A stretch of DNA of 23,633 nt from Acanthamoeba sp. SK_2022b (Eukaryota > Discosea > Longamoebia > Acanthamoebidae). Position numbers and translations under genes: made by a program. Below, one piece after another: positions 10,687 through 21,032 of this stretch (the first letter of the stretch is position 1; each line of letters opens with the position of its first letter). Where the stretch lies: the NCBI GenBank assembly GCA_027943245.1, contig JANDJZ010000741.1, forward strand, positions 1-23,633. The letters are read 5' to 3'. A model generated the notes under the pieces. That model made no database searches, was not told where the DNA came from, and saw nothing but the letters and a program-made list of their open reading frames with translations.

Positions 10687-13600
10687 ATGAGCGCCGCCGC
10701 TGCAGCCAACCCACACCCTCTGCGCCGCTCTACCTCTTCAACCACACCTTCGACTCCTTCAGCACCGCCTACTCCGGGGGCAGCCAAGTCGCCTCCAATG
10801 CCCACGGCTCCGCCCCCAACCAACTCTCGGCCTGACTCCGCCCCTCCTCCTACGGCGCCGACCGCGGTGCCCACAACCAGCATTGGTGCGGCCATAGCGG
10901 CCCTGCCCCAGCTCAAAGCTTCTCTCGTACGACACAAAATTCACCCAATATCACTAAATATTTGAGTGATAGAAAAATAAAAATAATTTATTATAGTTTT
11001 TCTTTATCAATACTTTTGGTTAAAATTGTTTTTTGGCTTACAAATTTGTGTATGGAAGGAGGAGGTGAACACAGAGCGATACCGGCGGGTGTTTGAAGAA
11101 CTGGACCTCAACGCCAACGGTTCTCTCGATGAACACGAGATACAGGCTGGCCTGCAGAAGATGGGGTACGTGTCCATCACCACCTCCACGGTCCACTTGG
11201 CGGCCCAAGGCCCTTTAGAGCTGACGCCTGTCACGCCCGCGTTGGGTGGCACGGGGCCAGACTACCTTCATCGGAGAAGCAGGTGCACGAGATGATGATC
11301 ATGGTCGACGCAGACCACGATGGGTCGATCTCCTACGGCGAGTTCGCCTCCTTTGCCCAGGCAAGGTGAGTGGCTGGGCTGTCCCCTCCCAAACCAGCTG
11401 ACCTACCGCCGTTGGGGCTTGGCTCGCGGGAGTTCGTTGCAATTAAACTCTATCCGCGGGGGCACACAGGGAGAGGGAGCTGCGAGAGCTGTTCGACGAG
11501 ATTGACCTCAACCACAACGGTCTGATCGAGGCCAACGAAATTCGTAGCGCGCTCAACAAGATCGGTATACCCACCTCCCCCCCCCTATTCTCCATCTGTT
11601 GCGCTGGGGCGTACAGGACAGTGCTGAGGTTGTGTGTGTGTATGTGCTGCTGACGCGTCGGGCCGGGAATGCACGTGCTATCAGGAATGGGAACCGAGGT
11701 GTCGGACGACGCCATCATCCAGCTGATCGATCGCATGGGCGTAGACCATACCAAAGGCATCGACTTCCAGGTCTTCAAGCGCATACTCATGCTGTTCCCC
11801 TCCCGGTGCGTTCACTCGCTTTCTTTCTTTCTTTCTTTCTTCCACAGCACATACACGCAACGCATCGGTCGCACATGTCCTCTTTGTTGCTTATGCGCCG
11901 CTCCCCCTTCTCCTTCCGTGCACGGACGCGCACCCATCCAACGCACGCGCAGGACCCTGTCCATCCACAACGTGTTCGACTACTGGTTCCGGCAGATCAT
12001 CGACACTGGTGCGGCCGTCCTCCCCCCCGCACAGCATTGGCCTTTATTTACGTGGTTTGGTCGGCAGGGGACGAGGTCATCATACCGGACATGCTGGACC
12101 ACCCCATGAAGCGCCTCATCGCTGGAGGCATTGCAGGTTCGCTCTCCTCCCTCTCCTCTCCCTCCCCCTCGTACACGCGCGGCCTCCCCGTTCACCAGCT
12201 GACCACGCGACATGCCACGCTCCCACCAATGCTCAGGCGCGGTATCCCGGACCGCCACGGCGCCCTTTGACCGGCTCAAGATGCTCCTGCAGGCCCAGAA
12301 CTCGTCGGCCATGCTCGCGGGTGCGTGTCCTCCCTCTCCACGCGGCCGGTTACGTGAGCGTGCGAGTGCGCGTCATCGTGTGGCCAAGCCTGAGCTCACC
12401 CCACGTCGGACAGGCGCCGCGACGCAGAAGCTGGCCGGCGTCAGCAGGTCAGCAGCCCGGCCGGGGGTCATCCGAACGGCCCCAGAACCGGCCTTGGCTC
12501 GCGCCGCGGCGCCCGAATACCGCGGCATCTGGAACAGCCTCAAGAGAATCTACGCCGAAGCGGGCTGGAAGGGTAAGACAACCTTTGCCCCTCTATTTTT
12601 ATTATTAATTAATTTATTTTTGGATTATTTTTGGATTGATTTTTTTTAATAACAATTGGGGCGGTGGGTAGGCTTCTACAAGGGCAACGGGACGAACATC
12701 ATCAAGATCGCACCGGAGTCGGCCGTGAAGTTCTGGGCCTACGAGTCGATCAAGCAGATGCTGTGCCACGACTCCTCGGCGCCGGCGATCAAAGAGAAGC
12801 TCATAGCCGGCAGCGCCGCCGGTGCCATCTCGCAGACCGTCATCTACCCCCTGGAGATCACCAAGACCCGCCTCGCCGTCTCCGCGCCTGGTACGGCGCC
12901 GCCTCTTCGTCTCTCTCCCCCTCTCCCTCGCCTACGTTGAGTGCTGTCAGCTCAAGGATGGCTCATCCATCTCTCCCCCTCTTGCGACTTGGTCGTGCAT
13001 GACACGTGTATGACGCACAGGGGAGTACCGGGGCATCATGCACTGCATCTCCAGCATCATCAAGACCGATGGCGTGTCCGCGTTGTTCCGGTGTGCCCTC
13101 CTTCCTTCCCCTTTCCTACGGGCTTTGGAGCGGGCCAAACCAGCTTGTGTGCTGGTTCGCATGGAGGGCTGACCCGGTGCTGGGGGGACAGGGGCCTGCT
13201 GCCATCGGTGGTGGGAGTGATACCGTACGCGGGAGTCGACTTTGCAGTCTATTCCTCCCTCAGGGACATCTACACGCGCCGCTACCCGGACACGCATCCG
13301 GGCGTGTTCACCGTCTTTATGTGCGGCGCCATCTCGAGCACGTGCGGCCAAGTGGTCGCCTACCCCCTGCAGCTCGTGCGCACCAGGCTCCAGACCCAAG
13401 GTAAAAGAAGAGCCCCACTCACCTCTCCGTCGCTTCTCCCTCCCAGGAGGCCGCTAGCCTGCCTTGCCGTTCTCCCCTCTGACTGCGCGGCGTGCATCGT
13501 GCGCAGGAATGGCTGGGAGGCCTATGTTGTATAAAGGAATGAGCGATGCCTTCTTCAAGATCTGGAAGTGCGATGGCCTGCTCGGTGCGTGTGATCTTGT

Positions 13601-13781
13601 CTAACTCCCACATGCGCACCGTTGTCGAGGGAGAGAGACTGACGCGTGTATGGTACCGTCACACACAGGGTTCTATTCGGGCATATTGCCAAACTTCATG
13701 AAAGCGATCCCGGCAGTGAGCATCAGCTACATCGTGTACGAACAAGTGAGCAGGGGCATGGGCATCAGCAGCGGCCTCTAG
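10687..13781 (+). CDS. Calcium-regulated mitochondrial carrier, SCaMC / ATP-Mg/Pi carrier type
   Basis: SCaMC carriers exchange ATP-Mg or ADP for phosphate across the inner mitochondrial membrane, gated by a Ca2+-binding domain facing the intermembrane space. Exons: 10687-10926, 11059-11165, 11261-11365, 11470-11564, 11685-11805, 11953-12008, 12068-12136, 12237-12320, 12414-12572, 12672-12890, 13021-13090, 13192-13400, 13507-13584, 13669-13781; 574 aa. Residues 1-80 are a Pro/Ala/Ser/Thr-rich leader. EF-hand loops: [12 protein letters not shown] (96-107), [12 protein letters not shown] (132-143), [12 protein letters not shown] (163-174); the fourth (~198) is degenerate. The carrier half has the three signature repeats PFDRLK (274), PLEITK (405) and PLQLVR (500), the last lacking an acidic residue as in known SCaMCs (PLALVR). 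An unusual Ala/Pro-rich insertion of about 40 residues (~288-330) lies in the first repeat's matrix loop. Several introns are in a GG|GT-type phase-1 position at glycines. The 3' end converges on the Eis-like gene 113 bp away. Confidence 0.95.
11817..11841. repeat. (TTTC)n tract in SCaMC intron 5
   Basis: A short TTTC tetranucleotide repeat within the intron 11806-11952 of the carrier gene. Confidence 0.85.
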
Positions 13782-13894
13782 AACCAGCCTCTTCCCTCGC
13801 CCAAGGAAGACTTGGTCTCCCTGTTTATTGTGTAGATAAGTTTGCCGTTGCATGCCCGCTATCCCCTCTTCTTGGCAATCTCTCTTGTTGTTGC

Positions 13895-15949
13895 TCAGAA
13901 GTTCTCGAAGAGAAGGGGCCGCGAGGTCGGCGGGAACATGGCCTTGACGACCTTCCGCGAGCGCGACTTGCCGCCATCACCCTGGGGGAAGGACCCCCAG
14001 CCTCGGCTCTCGATTTCGCCAGCGCCCTCCCTCGCCACGCCAAAGACCAGGGCCGTGAGGCCGCGGATGTCGAGTCGAACGTCGAGGTCGGAGAGGTCCT
14101 TCTCCGTGCGCCGGTGAACGTGGAGGCGCCCCTGGCGGACAACGAAGCTGTAGCGCGTCTCGTGGTTAGCCGGAAAGAAGGGGTCGAGGAGCGTAAAGTC
14201 GAGCTGCAGCCCGTCATCGCCGCCCACGGGCAGACCCTCCAGCGCCTTCACTGCCACCACGCGAGCCATCTGCGGCTTCTGGATCTCCACTGCAAACGGA
14301 AGGAGATCAGCTGTCATATGGTAGAAGTCCGGAGACCCATTGGGGCGAGGAACAGTACCCGAGTGGATGTGGAACGCGGCATCGGCGACCAGATTCTCGA
14401 AGTCTTCGTTGGGCGAGACAACGAGCGAGACGTCCTTGACCTACAACGAGCGTGAGGGCTCAAGTTGCGCGTGCGTGTAATGTGGACGATGCGTACCTGG
14501 TCCGTGTGCGAGCCAATCCAGCTCAGGAGGGCAGTTCGGGCCGCAACGTTGGCGTAGGCAAACACGTCGACCTGCATCGACCCCGTCATGAAGGGTCCAA
14601 GCTGAAACCCCCCCCCCCACCACAAACCACCGCCGCCATCGAACGAGTCAGCACCGAGCTGTAATCGTCTATGCATTGGGATGGGATGCGCGTGAGCACG
14701 TCTGATCCTGTTCACCTGATAACCGAGCACGCCGGCGATGCCCTTGTGGTCGCGTACCACCACCGCCCAGTGGGGTATGACCTATTACGAGGGAAGAGTG
14801 TTGTGGCGTGAGGTCCCACCAGAGACGACGGATCTGTACGAGGGGAGGTGTAACCTTCTCGTTCCAGTCCATGTGCTTCTCCAGCTTCTCGTCGGCAAAG
14901 CGAGCGAAGCCGTGGGTCTTTTTCTGCAACCGCGCAAGCAGCCGAACGTATTCCTATAGGAGAGACAAGCGTCGGTTGCGTTGCCCACAGGAAGCGTGCG
15001 AAGCTGGGCGAATGGCTGGTCGACGTGTGTACCGTTTTGTCAAAGGCAGCGGCCTGCATGCGCTCCAGTCGGAGAGCGGGGGAGGGGCGCAGCGCGGAGA
15101 ACACGGCCGGGGAGAAGACAACCTTCCGCTTGCTGCCGACGCACACGTAGCCCATCTTCTCGTAGAAGGACGCCTTGAACGGGTAGAGCGTCGAGAAGGG
15201 CACCGCTTGATCGTGCATGAGCGCCAGCGCGCCTCCCATCACCGCCGACACATGGCCCTTCCTGCGTGCCAACGAGATATACAGTTGGATTCGTGCCGTC
15301 ATCAGCGACAATGGCGTTGCGGGGAGGCGTGTACCGCCGGCCTTCGGGGTAGCTGGACACCCCGCGCAGGCCGCCCATCTTGAATATGACGCCGCGCACG
15401 TTCTGGGTCATCGGAATCAGGCCTGCGCCAGCCGCCACCCTGCCACAAACAAAGCGTCAACGATACGCCATACGAAAGCGTGGTGTGACCTTGCTCAACC
15501 CGTGATAGAGGGGTCACTCGTACAGCTGCTGGGGGCCCACCTTCAGCATCAGCATGAGGACCTCGGCAAGGTGCGGAGCCACCTCCTTGTCGTCCCCGCT
15601 GAAGGCAACCACATGTTACACAAAACCACTTTTTTTATGAATTTCGTTTACATTTTTTAATAATAAAAATCCAAAAAATAATTACCACAAAATCCACAAA
15701 AGATTAAAAAAAGCGGGAGGGGTACTGAGGGTGGTCGCTGCCGGTGGAAGGGCGGAAGCAGTAGGCACGAAGGCCCATCCAGTCCTTGAAGAGCTGCAGA
15801 TCATTGGCGCCCTGATACAGCAGGGCGCCGTCGTCGGGTTGCTCCGGGCTCGGCCGGCGCTTGACCTCTGCGACCGGCCCAACAGCGAACGACCACCCTT
15901 GCGCCACCACCTGCGCCTCTGCCTCAACGTTGCCGTGCCGACACTGCAT
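13895..15949 (-). CDS. Eis-like GNAT N-acetyltransferase with SCP2-like C-terminal domain
   Basis: The Eis family (enhanced intracellular survival; mainly known from bacteria) transfers acetyl from acetyl-CoA to amines, in mycobacteria including aminoglycosides. Exons in order on the minus strand: 15949-15726, 15598-15518, 15439-15335, 15261-15033, 14953-14855, 14781-14716, 14601-14497, 14440-14359, 14289-13895; 461 aa against about 400 in bacteria. The acetyl-CoA-binding segment is MGGLRGVSSYPEGRRKGHVS (~123-142), followed by the typical TLYPFKASFYEKMGY (161-175). Tyr170 sits where Eis places its catalytic Tyr, and the protein ends in Phe (LLFENF); the terminal Phe carboxylate is the proposed base in mycobacterial Eis. 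The C-terminal ~130 residues resemble the Eis sterol-carrier-like domain (LEGLPV, RYSFVVRQGRLHV, DIRGLTALVFGV). The N-terminal start at 15949 is the first ATG with matching phase; a further upstream exon cannot be excluded. The substrate here is unknown. Confidence 0.85.
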
Positions 15950-16150
15950 GTGTTCTTCTCTTCTCGTCGAGGGGATAAAACGACTCGCTCCGTTGCCAGT
16001 TGGTGTCGCTCCCCAACTCCCGGAGCAGGCAAACCCTCCGCAATCGCCCCTACTGGCGATTCCAAGGGCATGGGCGTTGGTTGACGTTGTTGTGTTTGCG
16101 GGTCACTTCTTGCTCTAAAATTGGTGAACGTGTTGGGAGGGGGACAGCGG

Positions 16151-18326
16151 CTAGGTCGGGACGTCGCGGCGCAGCCATATCCAGTCGACGGCGACGAAGA
16201 GAACTGAGGCGAGGCCGAGCACGCCGAGCTGGATCCAGGCCTGCGTCAAGGTGCCGGAGGCGCCGTGGAGCGGTACGGCCAGGGCGTAGAAGAAGCCCAC
16301 CGCCGACCCCACGTTCTGCATGAACTGGAAGATTGTGAACGCGCCCAGGCTCTTCCTCTCCGGATCGGGGAACAGCTGCCCCAGCGCTGCATAGGTCTGC
16401 TCAACATCGACGAGAGAGGTGGCGTGAGCCCATGATCCTCGCACCCCGCCAGCTACCCGTGAAATGCACATCACGCTTCGGACCTGGGTATTGAAGGCTG
16501 AGTCGCCCGTGCCGAAGCAGTAGGCCGCGGCGAAGGCGGCCAGGGGCACGTCGAACAGGGTGGGCGTTGACCAGTAGCCGTATTTGAGATACGACGCAAG
16601 CAGTAGACCAGTAGCTGCGACGAAAGGCAATGCGCACGTCAGAGCACGTCAGACGATGTGTTATGGTGTGGGAAGAGGCAAAAGGGAAGGTCGCGGGCGC
16701 GGTACCGTAGAAGAGTGTCCCCAGGAGGACCGTGAACGAGCGGCCCAGGCGGTCGGAGAGCCAGCCCACCACCAGGCCGCCCACCACTTCGGCCACGCCG
16801 GCAAACATGAGCACCAGGCCGATCGTCTGTGTGGCCGCAGCAGACAAGACGCCCCACCATCGGCGGGTCAGCGCGGGTCAGAGACCATTCTCGCTGTCGA
16901 CGGCGTGTTGGGGGGACAGACAAACATACCGCGGTGTCGAGCAGCTGCGGGAACTCGCCGGCCCAGAAGGCGAGCTCGAAGCCCGTCCAGAAGAACATGG
17001 GGCTCATCAGGAGGATGCGCGGATCGGGGAAGATCACCAACACGTCCAGCCAGATGGAGCGGTATACCAGCTCGACGCTGCTCCGCACTCGCAGCCACAG
17101 CCCGCGCACGCCGCCCTAGACAAACGGTAAGAGCATGAGCCATACATACGCACACACACACATTGTCACGGACCGGTAGGGGAGGTGTACGATGGGCGTG
17201 CCGGGCGGGACCGACTCGACGGGTTCGTCAGCGGTAGCCACGGACTCGTAGGTGGGCTGCTGGTCGTAGGCCGCGATGCGGCGGAGGAACAACAGTGATG
17301 CCGCGCCGGCCGCGCCGATCGACGTGAAGACGGCGAACAGCAGAGCCTTGCTCACGCGTGGCAGCACAAAGTAGGCCGCGAGGTTGCCCAACACGTTACT
17401 GAACTGGAATATGCCCCTGTGTGCCCGTCCCCAGCGGTCGAAGTCAGCCAACCCTCCTTCCAAAAATGGGAACACACGGCGCATAGGTAAGGAGGGAGAG
17501 CCAACCAAAAGATGCCGGTGTGGGTGCCTCGCATGCCCTTGGGGGAGCAGAGGGTGAGGAAGGATCCCTGAGCCACCCATAGGATGGCTGCACCGAAGCC
17601 GATGACCACGGACGCCCCCAGCACCGCCCACTCCACGATCTCGATCAACGACGCCATGTACACCTTTGGAACGCACACGCGATACGACGAGAGCAGCACA
17701 ACGGCGTCAACAGCACCTTCCCCAGGAGCACACACAGGCCTCGGAGGGAGGGGGGTGTGTGTATGCTCACCACGTAGCAGAGGGCACCGAAGACCATGGT
17801 CCATTTCTCGCGGCAGGCGTAGACGAAGGCCGGAGCCAGGAAGACCGTCACGGCCACCGTCCCGTAGAGCACGCCCAGAGAGACATTTCCCAGGTTGTCT
17901 GAGTGGGTGGCCGCGCCATTGAGTCCACTGCAATCCAACTGAGCGTGTACATACAAACACAGCGCAGGGCGGAACGTAGTACGAACTAGGGAGGAGGGAA
18001 GTGACGTAGTTCTGTATGGTGTTGTAGGCGGCAAAGAGGAGGAGAAAGGCGACGCTCATGATGAGCACGTTTAAGAACTCGACGGTCAGATACACTTTTC
18101 GCCATCCCTGCCTATCTTCATCGCACCTCGCCTTCTGCTCTCCCTTGCGCACTGCATGGTCGTCGCCAGTGTGATTCCCAGTGGCGAAATCACCAGATTT
18201 AAAATTGGGGTCTGTGGGCAGCCAGCCCTGCTCTTCTCGTAAGAGGTCTTGCTCAGTGTCGCTCTCATTTATGGAAAACGGTGAGGACTCTTGCGTGGCG
18301 CCCTTCATCTTTGCTGTGGTAGCCAC
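16151..18326 (-). CDS. UNC93-like major facilitator superfamily membrane protein
   Basis: UNC93-like proteins are multi-pass membrane proteins of the major facilitator superfamily, some regulating ion channels or trafficking; transport substrates are mostly unknown. Exons on the minus strand: 18326-17983, 17927-17771, 17663-17506, 17416-17170, 17115-16930, 16826-16706, 16614-16484, 16396-16151; 529 aa. After a charged cytosolic N-terminus (~80 aa) come about 11-12 hydrophobic segments. Family hallmarks are FLLLFAAYNTIQNYVTSL (~93-110), EKWTMVFGALCYV, GTHTGIFWGIFQFSN rebuilt across an intron (~214-228), GWLSDRLGRS (an MFS loop-A-like motif) and FGTGDSAFNTQ (~438-448). In animal UNC93A the corresponding stretches carry QN and GIFWxxFQ motifs. 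A second in-frame ATG lies six codons downstream of the chosen start. The exon 4 donor was set at 17169 (GTGACA) because only that phase joins the next exon. It lies head-to-tail behind the Eis-like gene with a 201-bp gap. Confidence 0.88.
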
Positions 18327-20220
18327 CCTGCCCAGACTCGAAGAGACGCGCCACTCCTAAACACCGCATTTCGATAACGTTTCCGAATCGGTTGAGAAAA
18401 CTCTATTTCTTTGTTGGCCCTGTGTTTCCTCCCGAGGAACTGGGAAAAATAAGAGTCCTCACCAACCAAGCTAATGCACCACTTAGCCTTACTGACTTTC
18501 TCAAGCCTCTTCTACACTGCATGGATGCCTCACCTACAGTTGTCTCCTCCACAACTGAGTGCATGGGTGAGGTGGCTGTGCCCAAGGGTCTGGCTGGCCC
18601 ACATCTGCCTTGCCCATGGCCACCTAGAATCCTTGTCTTGTGGTGGGAAGAGACATGTGCTGGATGTGGTGTATCCCAGCAAAGTGCTATCCAAGATTCA
18701 ATTTTGCAGTAATTTGTTGTTAAGTGCACAGAAAAGGATTCTAATTCACAGGTACTTTATCAATGCAAATGATCTTGCTTCCTTTGCTGCTGCTCTCTCA
18801 ACAGCAAAGGTGTCCTCTCCCTCTTCTCTTGGCTGTGCTTTTCCTGAATGTCTTGGTCACATGCTCCTTTGCGCTTCTTGGGGGAATGTTTCTTGACTTA
18901 TGAGAGAGCTTACAGGTAGGTTTGCTACCCCTACTGGAGTGGAACATGAAGACATTTTTATAGTAGAATGGAGTTGTGGACAGGGAGTTGAGTTGAAGCT
19001 GTTTGGATGTGGTAGCTGTAGCCAAACTCAAAGCAGGCCAGCTTCAGGATCTTGGATGTGGAGGAGAAGGATAAGAGGAGGATCTATACCTTCCAAGAGG
19101 AGGAATAGGCCAAGACAAGGAGCAGCAGGAGAACAAGTTCAACTAGTAAGCAAGGGTGGCATAGCCTCCTGCCCAACAATCTAATCCCCAACAACTCTCT
19201 GCCTCACAATGGTACTGGATAGTTAGGTAACTATCTGTTCTTCTTTCAGGAGACAAATTGTTAGGTAACTCTATGTATACAATAGTTAGGTAACTATTGG
19301 ATCTCCATATAGGTAGTTATAGGAAGGTAATGATGTGGAAAGGATAGTTGGGTAGCAATCTAAGGGACTTAATAGTTTGGTAACTATATGTTCACAGGGA
19401 GACTGGAGAGTTAGGTAAATCTGCCTTGATTGTAGGGTAACTATAGAGTACTAGCTAGTTATGAGGCTAGTGAGGCTGAGTGCCACCTGCTGAACAAGAA
19501 AGCCCTGGTCCCTTTACTAGGACATTTGCCTTGGCCAGTGCATTCTGCTTCACCCATGTCTTCCTGTCTCTCTTCTTGGGCTAAGAGCAAGGAGAAGGCC
19601 ACTAAACAGTAGGATCCAAAGGTATCTTTTTATTTCCATGCAATTCTAACCATCTGTAAGTGAGGCACTTACAACAACTCCCAAGGGAAAGTCGCCAATA
19701 GTAAGAAGATGAAGAACTGGGTGACAACATCTGGGCCAATTCAAGCTTTACCCTAAGCCTATTGCAAGTGACCACTATCCAGGTTATATACATGATAGGT
19801 TTGGGTCAAGCAAACAGTGTGTGTTTGGGATGAGACATTGCCCCTTCTTGAAATGTCTACAGTTTGACTGTTTCCTGAACACTCAGTTAGTGCATCTTCA
19901 AGATGGGGAACCAATGCACATCAGGTCAACACTTCTCTTGTTGTTTTGTGTATTCAAAAAGGTATGCTGATGAAAAAGTTACTTCTAGGTACTCTTTGGG
20001 TCATACCAACTTTTGCTTCATGGCACCTTCAAGTGCCTGTACTTAGAACTTGTAAGACTGTAAGTCATGGATGCCTTTATGGAAACAGGTTCGCATCCTC
20101 TTTGGTGGTTGACATGTCTTCCTTGATTGGTTTCGCTCCCCTCGGCGAATGGGCGCCATATTCTCCAAATTTTTCTAGAGTCCGCGCCGTACGGTGATCT
20201 AACAAGCAGATTCAGACTAC
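18327..20220. other. Long intergenic block with CpG depletion between divergent genes
   Basis: This is the largest spacer in the window and separates the divergent UNC93-like and P450 starts. From 18434 to 20091 I count only two CG dinucleotides (near 18872 and 19693), against several per 60 bases in both flanks; TG and CA are frequent. GC content is visibly lower than elsewhere. Short open frames exist on both strands (for example 18392-18712 and 18474-18896, overlapping on the plus strand), but none resembles a known family and they have no consistent codon bias. Outer edges (18327-18430 and 20092-20220) have normal CpG content and are likely promoters. It may be a decayed, formerly methylated element. 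Confidence 0.75.
19219..19444. repeat. Cluster of imperfect palindromic repeats, consensus ATAGTTA-GG-TAACTAT
   Basis: About eight copies lie in 226 bp. The clearest are 19219-19234 (ATAGTTAGGTAACTAT), 19281-19298 (AATAGTTAGGTAACTATT, 8-bp perfect arms around GG) and 19372-19387 (ATAGTTTGGTAACTAT). Weaker copies start near 19257, 19314, 19344, 19407 and 19429. The arms ATAGTTA and TAACTAT are reverse complements. Spacing is irregular (roughly 22-62 bp between starts), unlike a CRISPR or a simple tandem satellite. Confidence 0.8.
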
Positions 20221-20978
20221 ATGTGGTTGTGGCTTCTTGGTGGTCTTTTGTTGGCCCTTGCCCTCTTCGTTGTACGTACCATTTTCTGACGCAAAAGCAA
20301 GCACTAATTATCAATCACTACCGCGTTCAGTGGAAGGGCAGAAGTAGTGTGGCTGGAGGAAAGGGGGTGGAGCCTCCCGGTTGGGACAGATGGTTTGTGC
20401 CGCTGGTTGGGGAGACGCTGCACTTTGCGCGGGACACCGTGGGGTTCCTCACGTCGAGGCAGCACCGCTATGGCAACGTCTTCCATTCCCACCTCTTTGG
20501 CCAGTGCGTACTACTCTCCCAGCTGCGCTTATAACTCGTATGTAACCTATTCCGGTAGGCCCACGCTGGTGCTGATCGGCGCAGAAGCGTTTGCCTTCCT
20601 GTACGAAGAGGAGCGAAAAGGCCGCATCGTCAGCGCCAATGCCCAGCTTCAGATCTTCAAAGAGATACTGGGCGACAAGATCCTCAACGAACGCGAGTAC
20701 GTAGGCCCCATGCCTAGTCACCCGCTTGTGTGTGACTGCATGTGTGTGTGGTGTTGTGAGCCTAATGCCTCTTTGGCTGCGTGCGATGCGGCAGGGACCA
20801 CTCGTTCCACCGCGCGATGGTGACGCAGCCCATCCTGGGCCGGAACACCCTGCAGGGCATGCTGCCCAAGATGCAGGCCAACCTTGCTCGCCGCGTCGCC
20901 CACTGGGTCGCCCTCGACACCTTTGAATGGTATCAGCCATCTTTCACTCTCCGTAGCGTGGCATGCACGTGGTGGCTG

Positions 20979-21032
<54 letters not shown>

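Noticed and set aside
13646..14455. 269-codon plus-strand open frame
   Set aside because: It overlaps the carrier's last exon out of frame and then runs antisense to the Eis-like gene, whose minus-strand reading is protein-like and spliceable.
18392..18896. Two overlapping open frames of 106 and 140 codons in the CpG-poor block
   Set aside because: No recognisable family, no consistent codon bias, and in a block whose composition is abnormal. I kept the block as an anomaly but not these as genes.
19219..19444. CRISPR-like array
   Set aside because: Repeats are short, degenerate and palindromic over their full length, and spacers vary from about 6 to 46 bases; the locus is eukaryotic.
18434..20091. 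Intact retrotransposon or DNA transposon
   Set aside because: I saw no reverse transcriptase, integrase or transposase motif and no convincing terminal repeats or target-site duplication.
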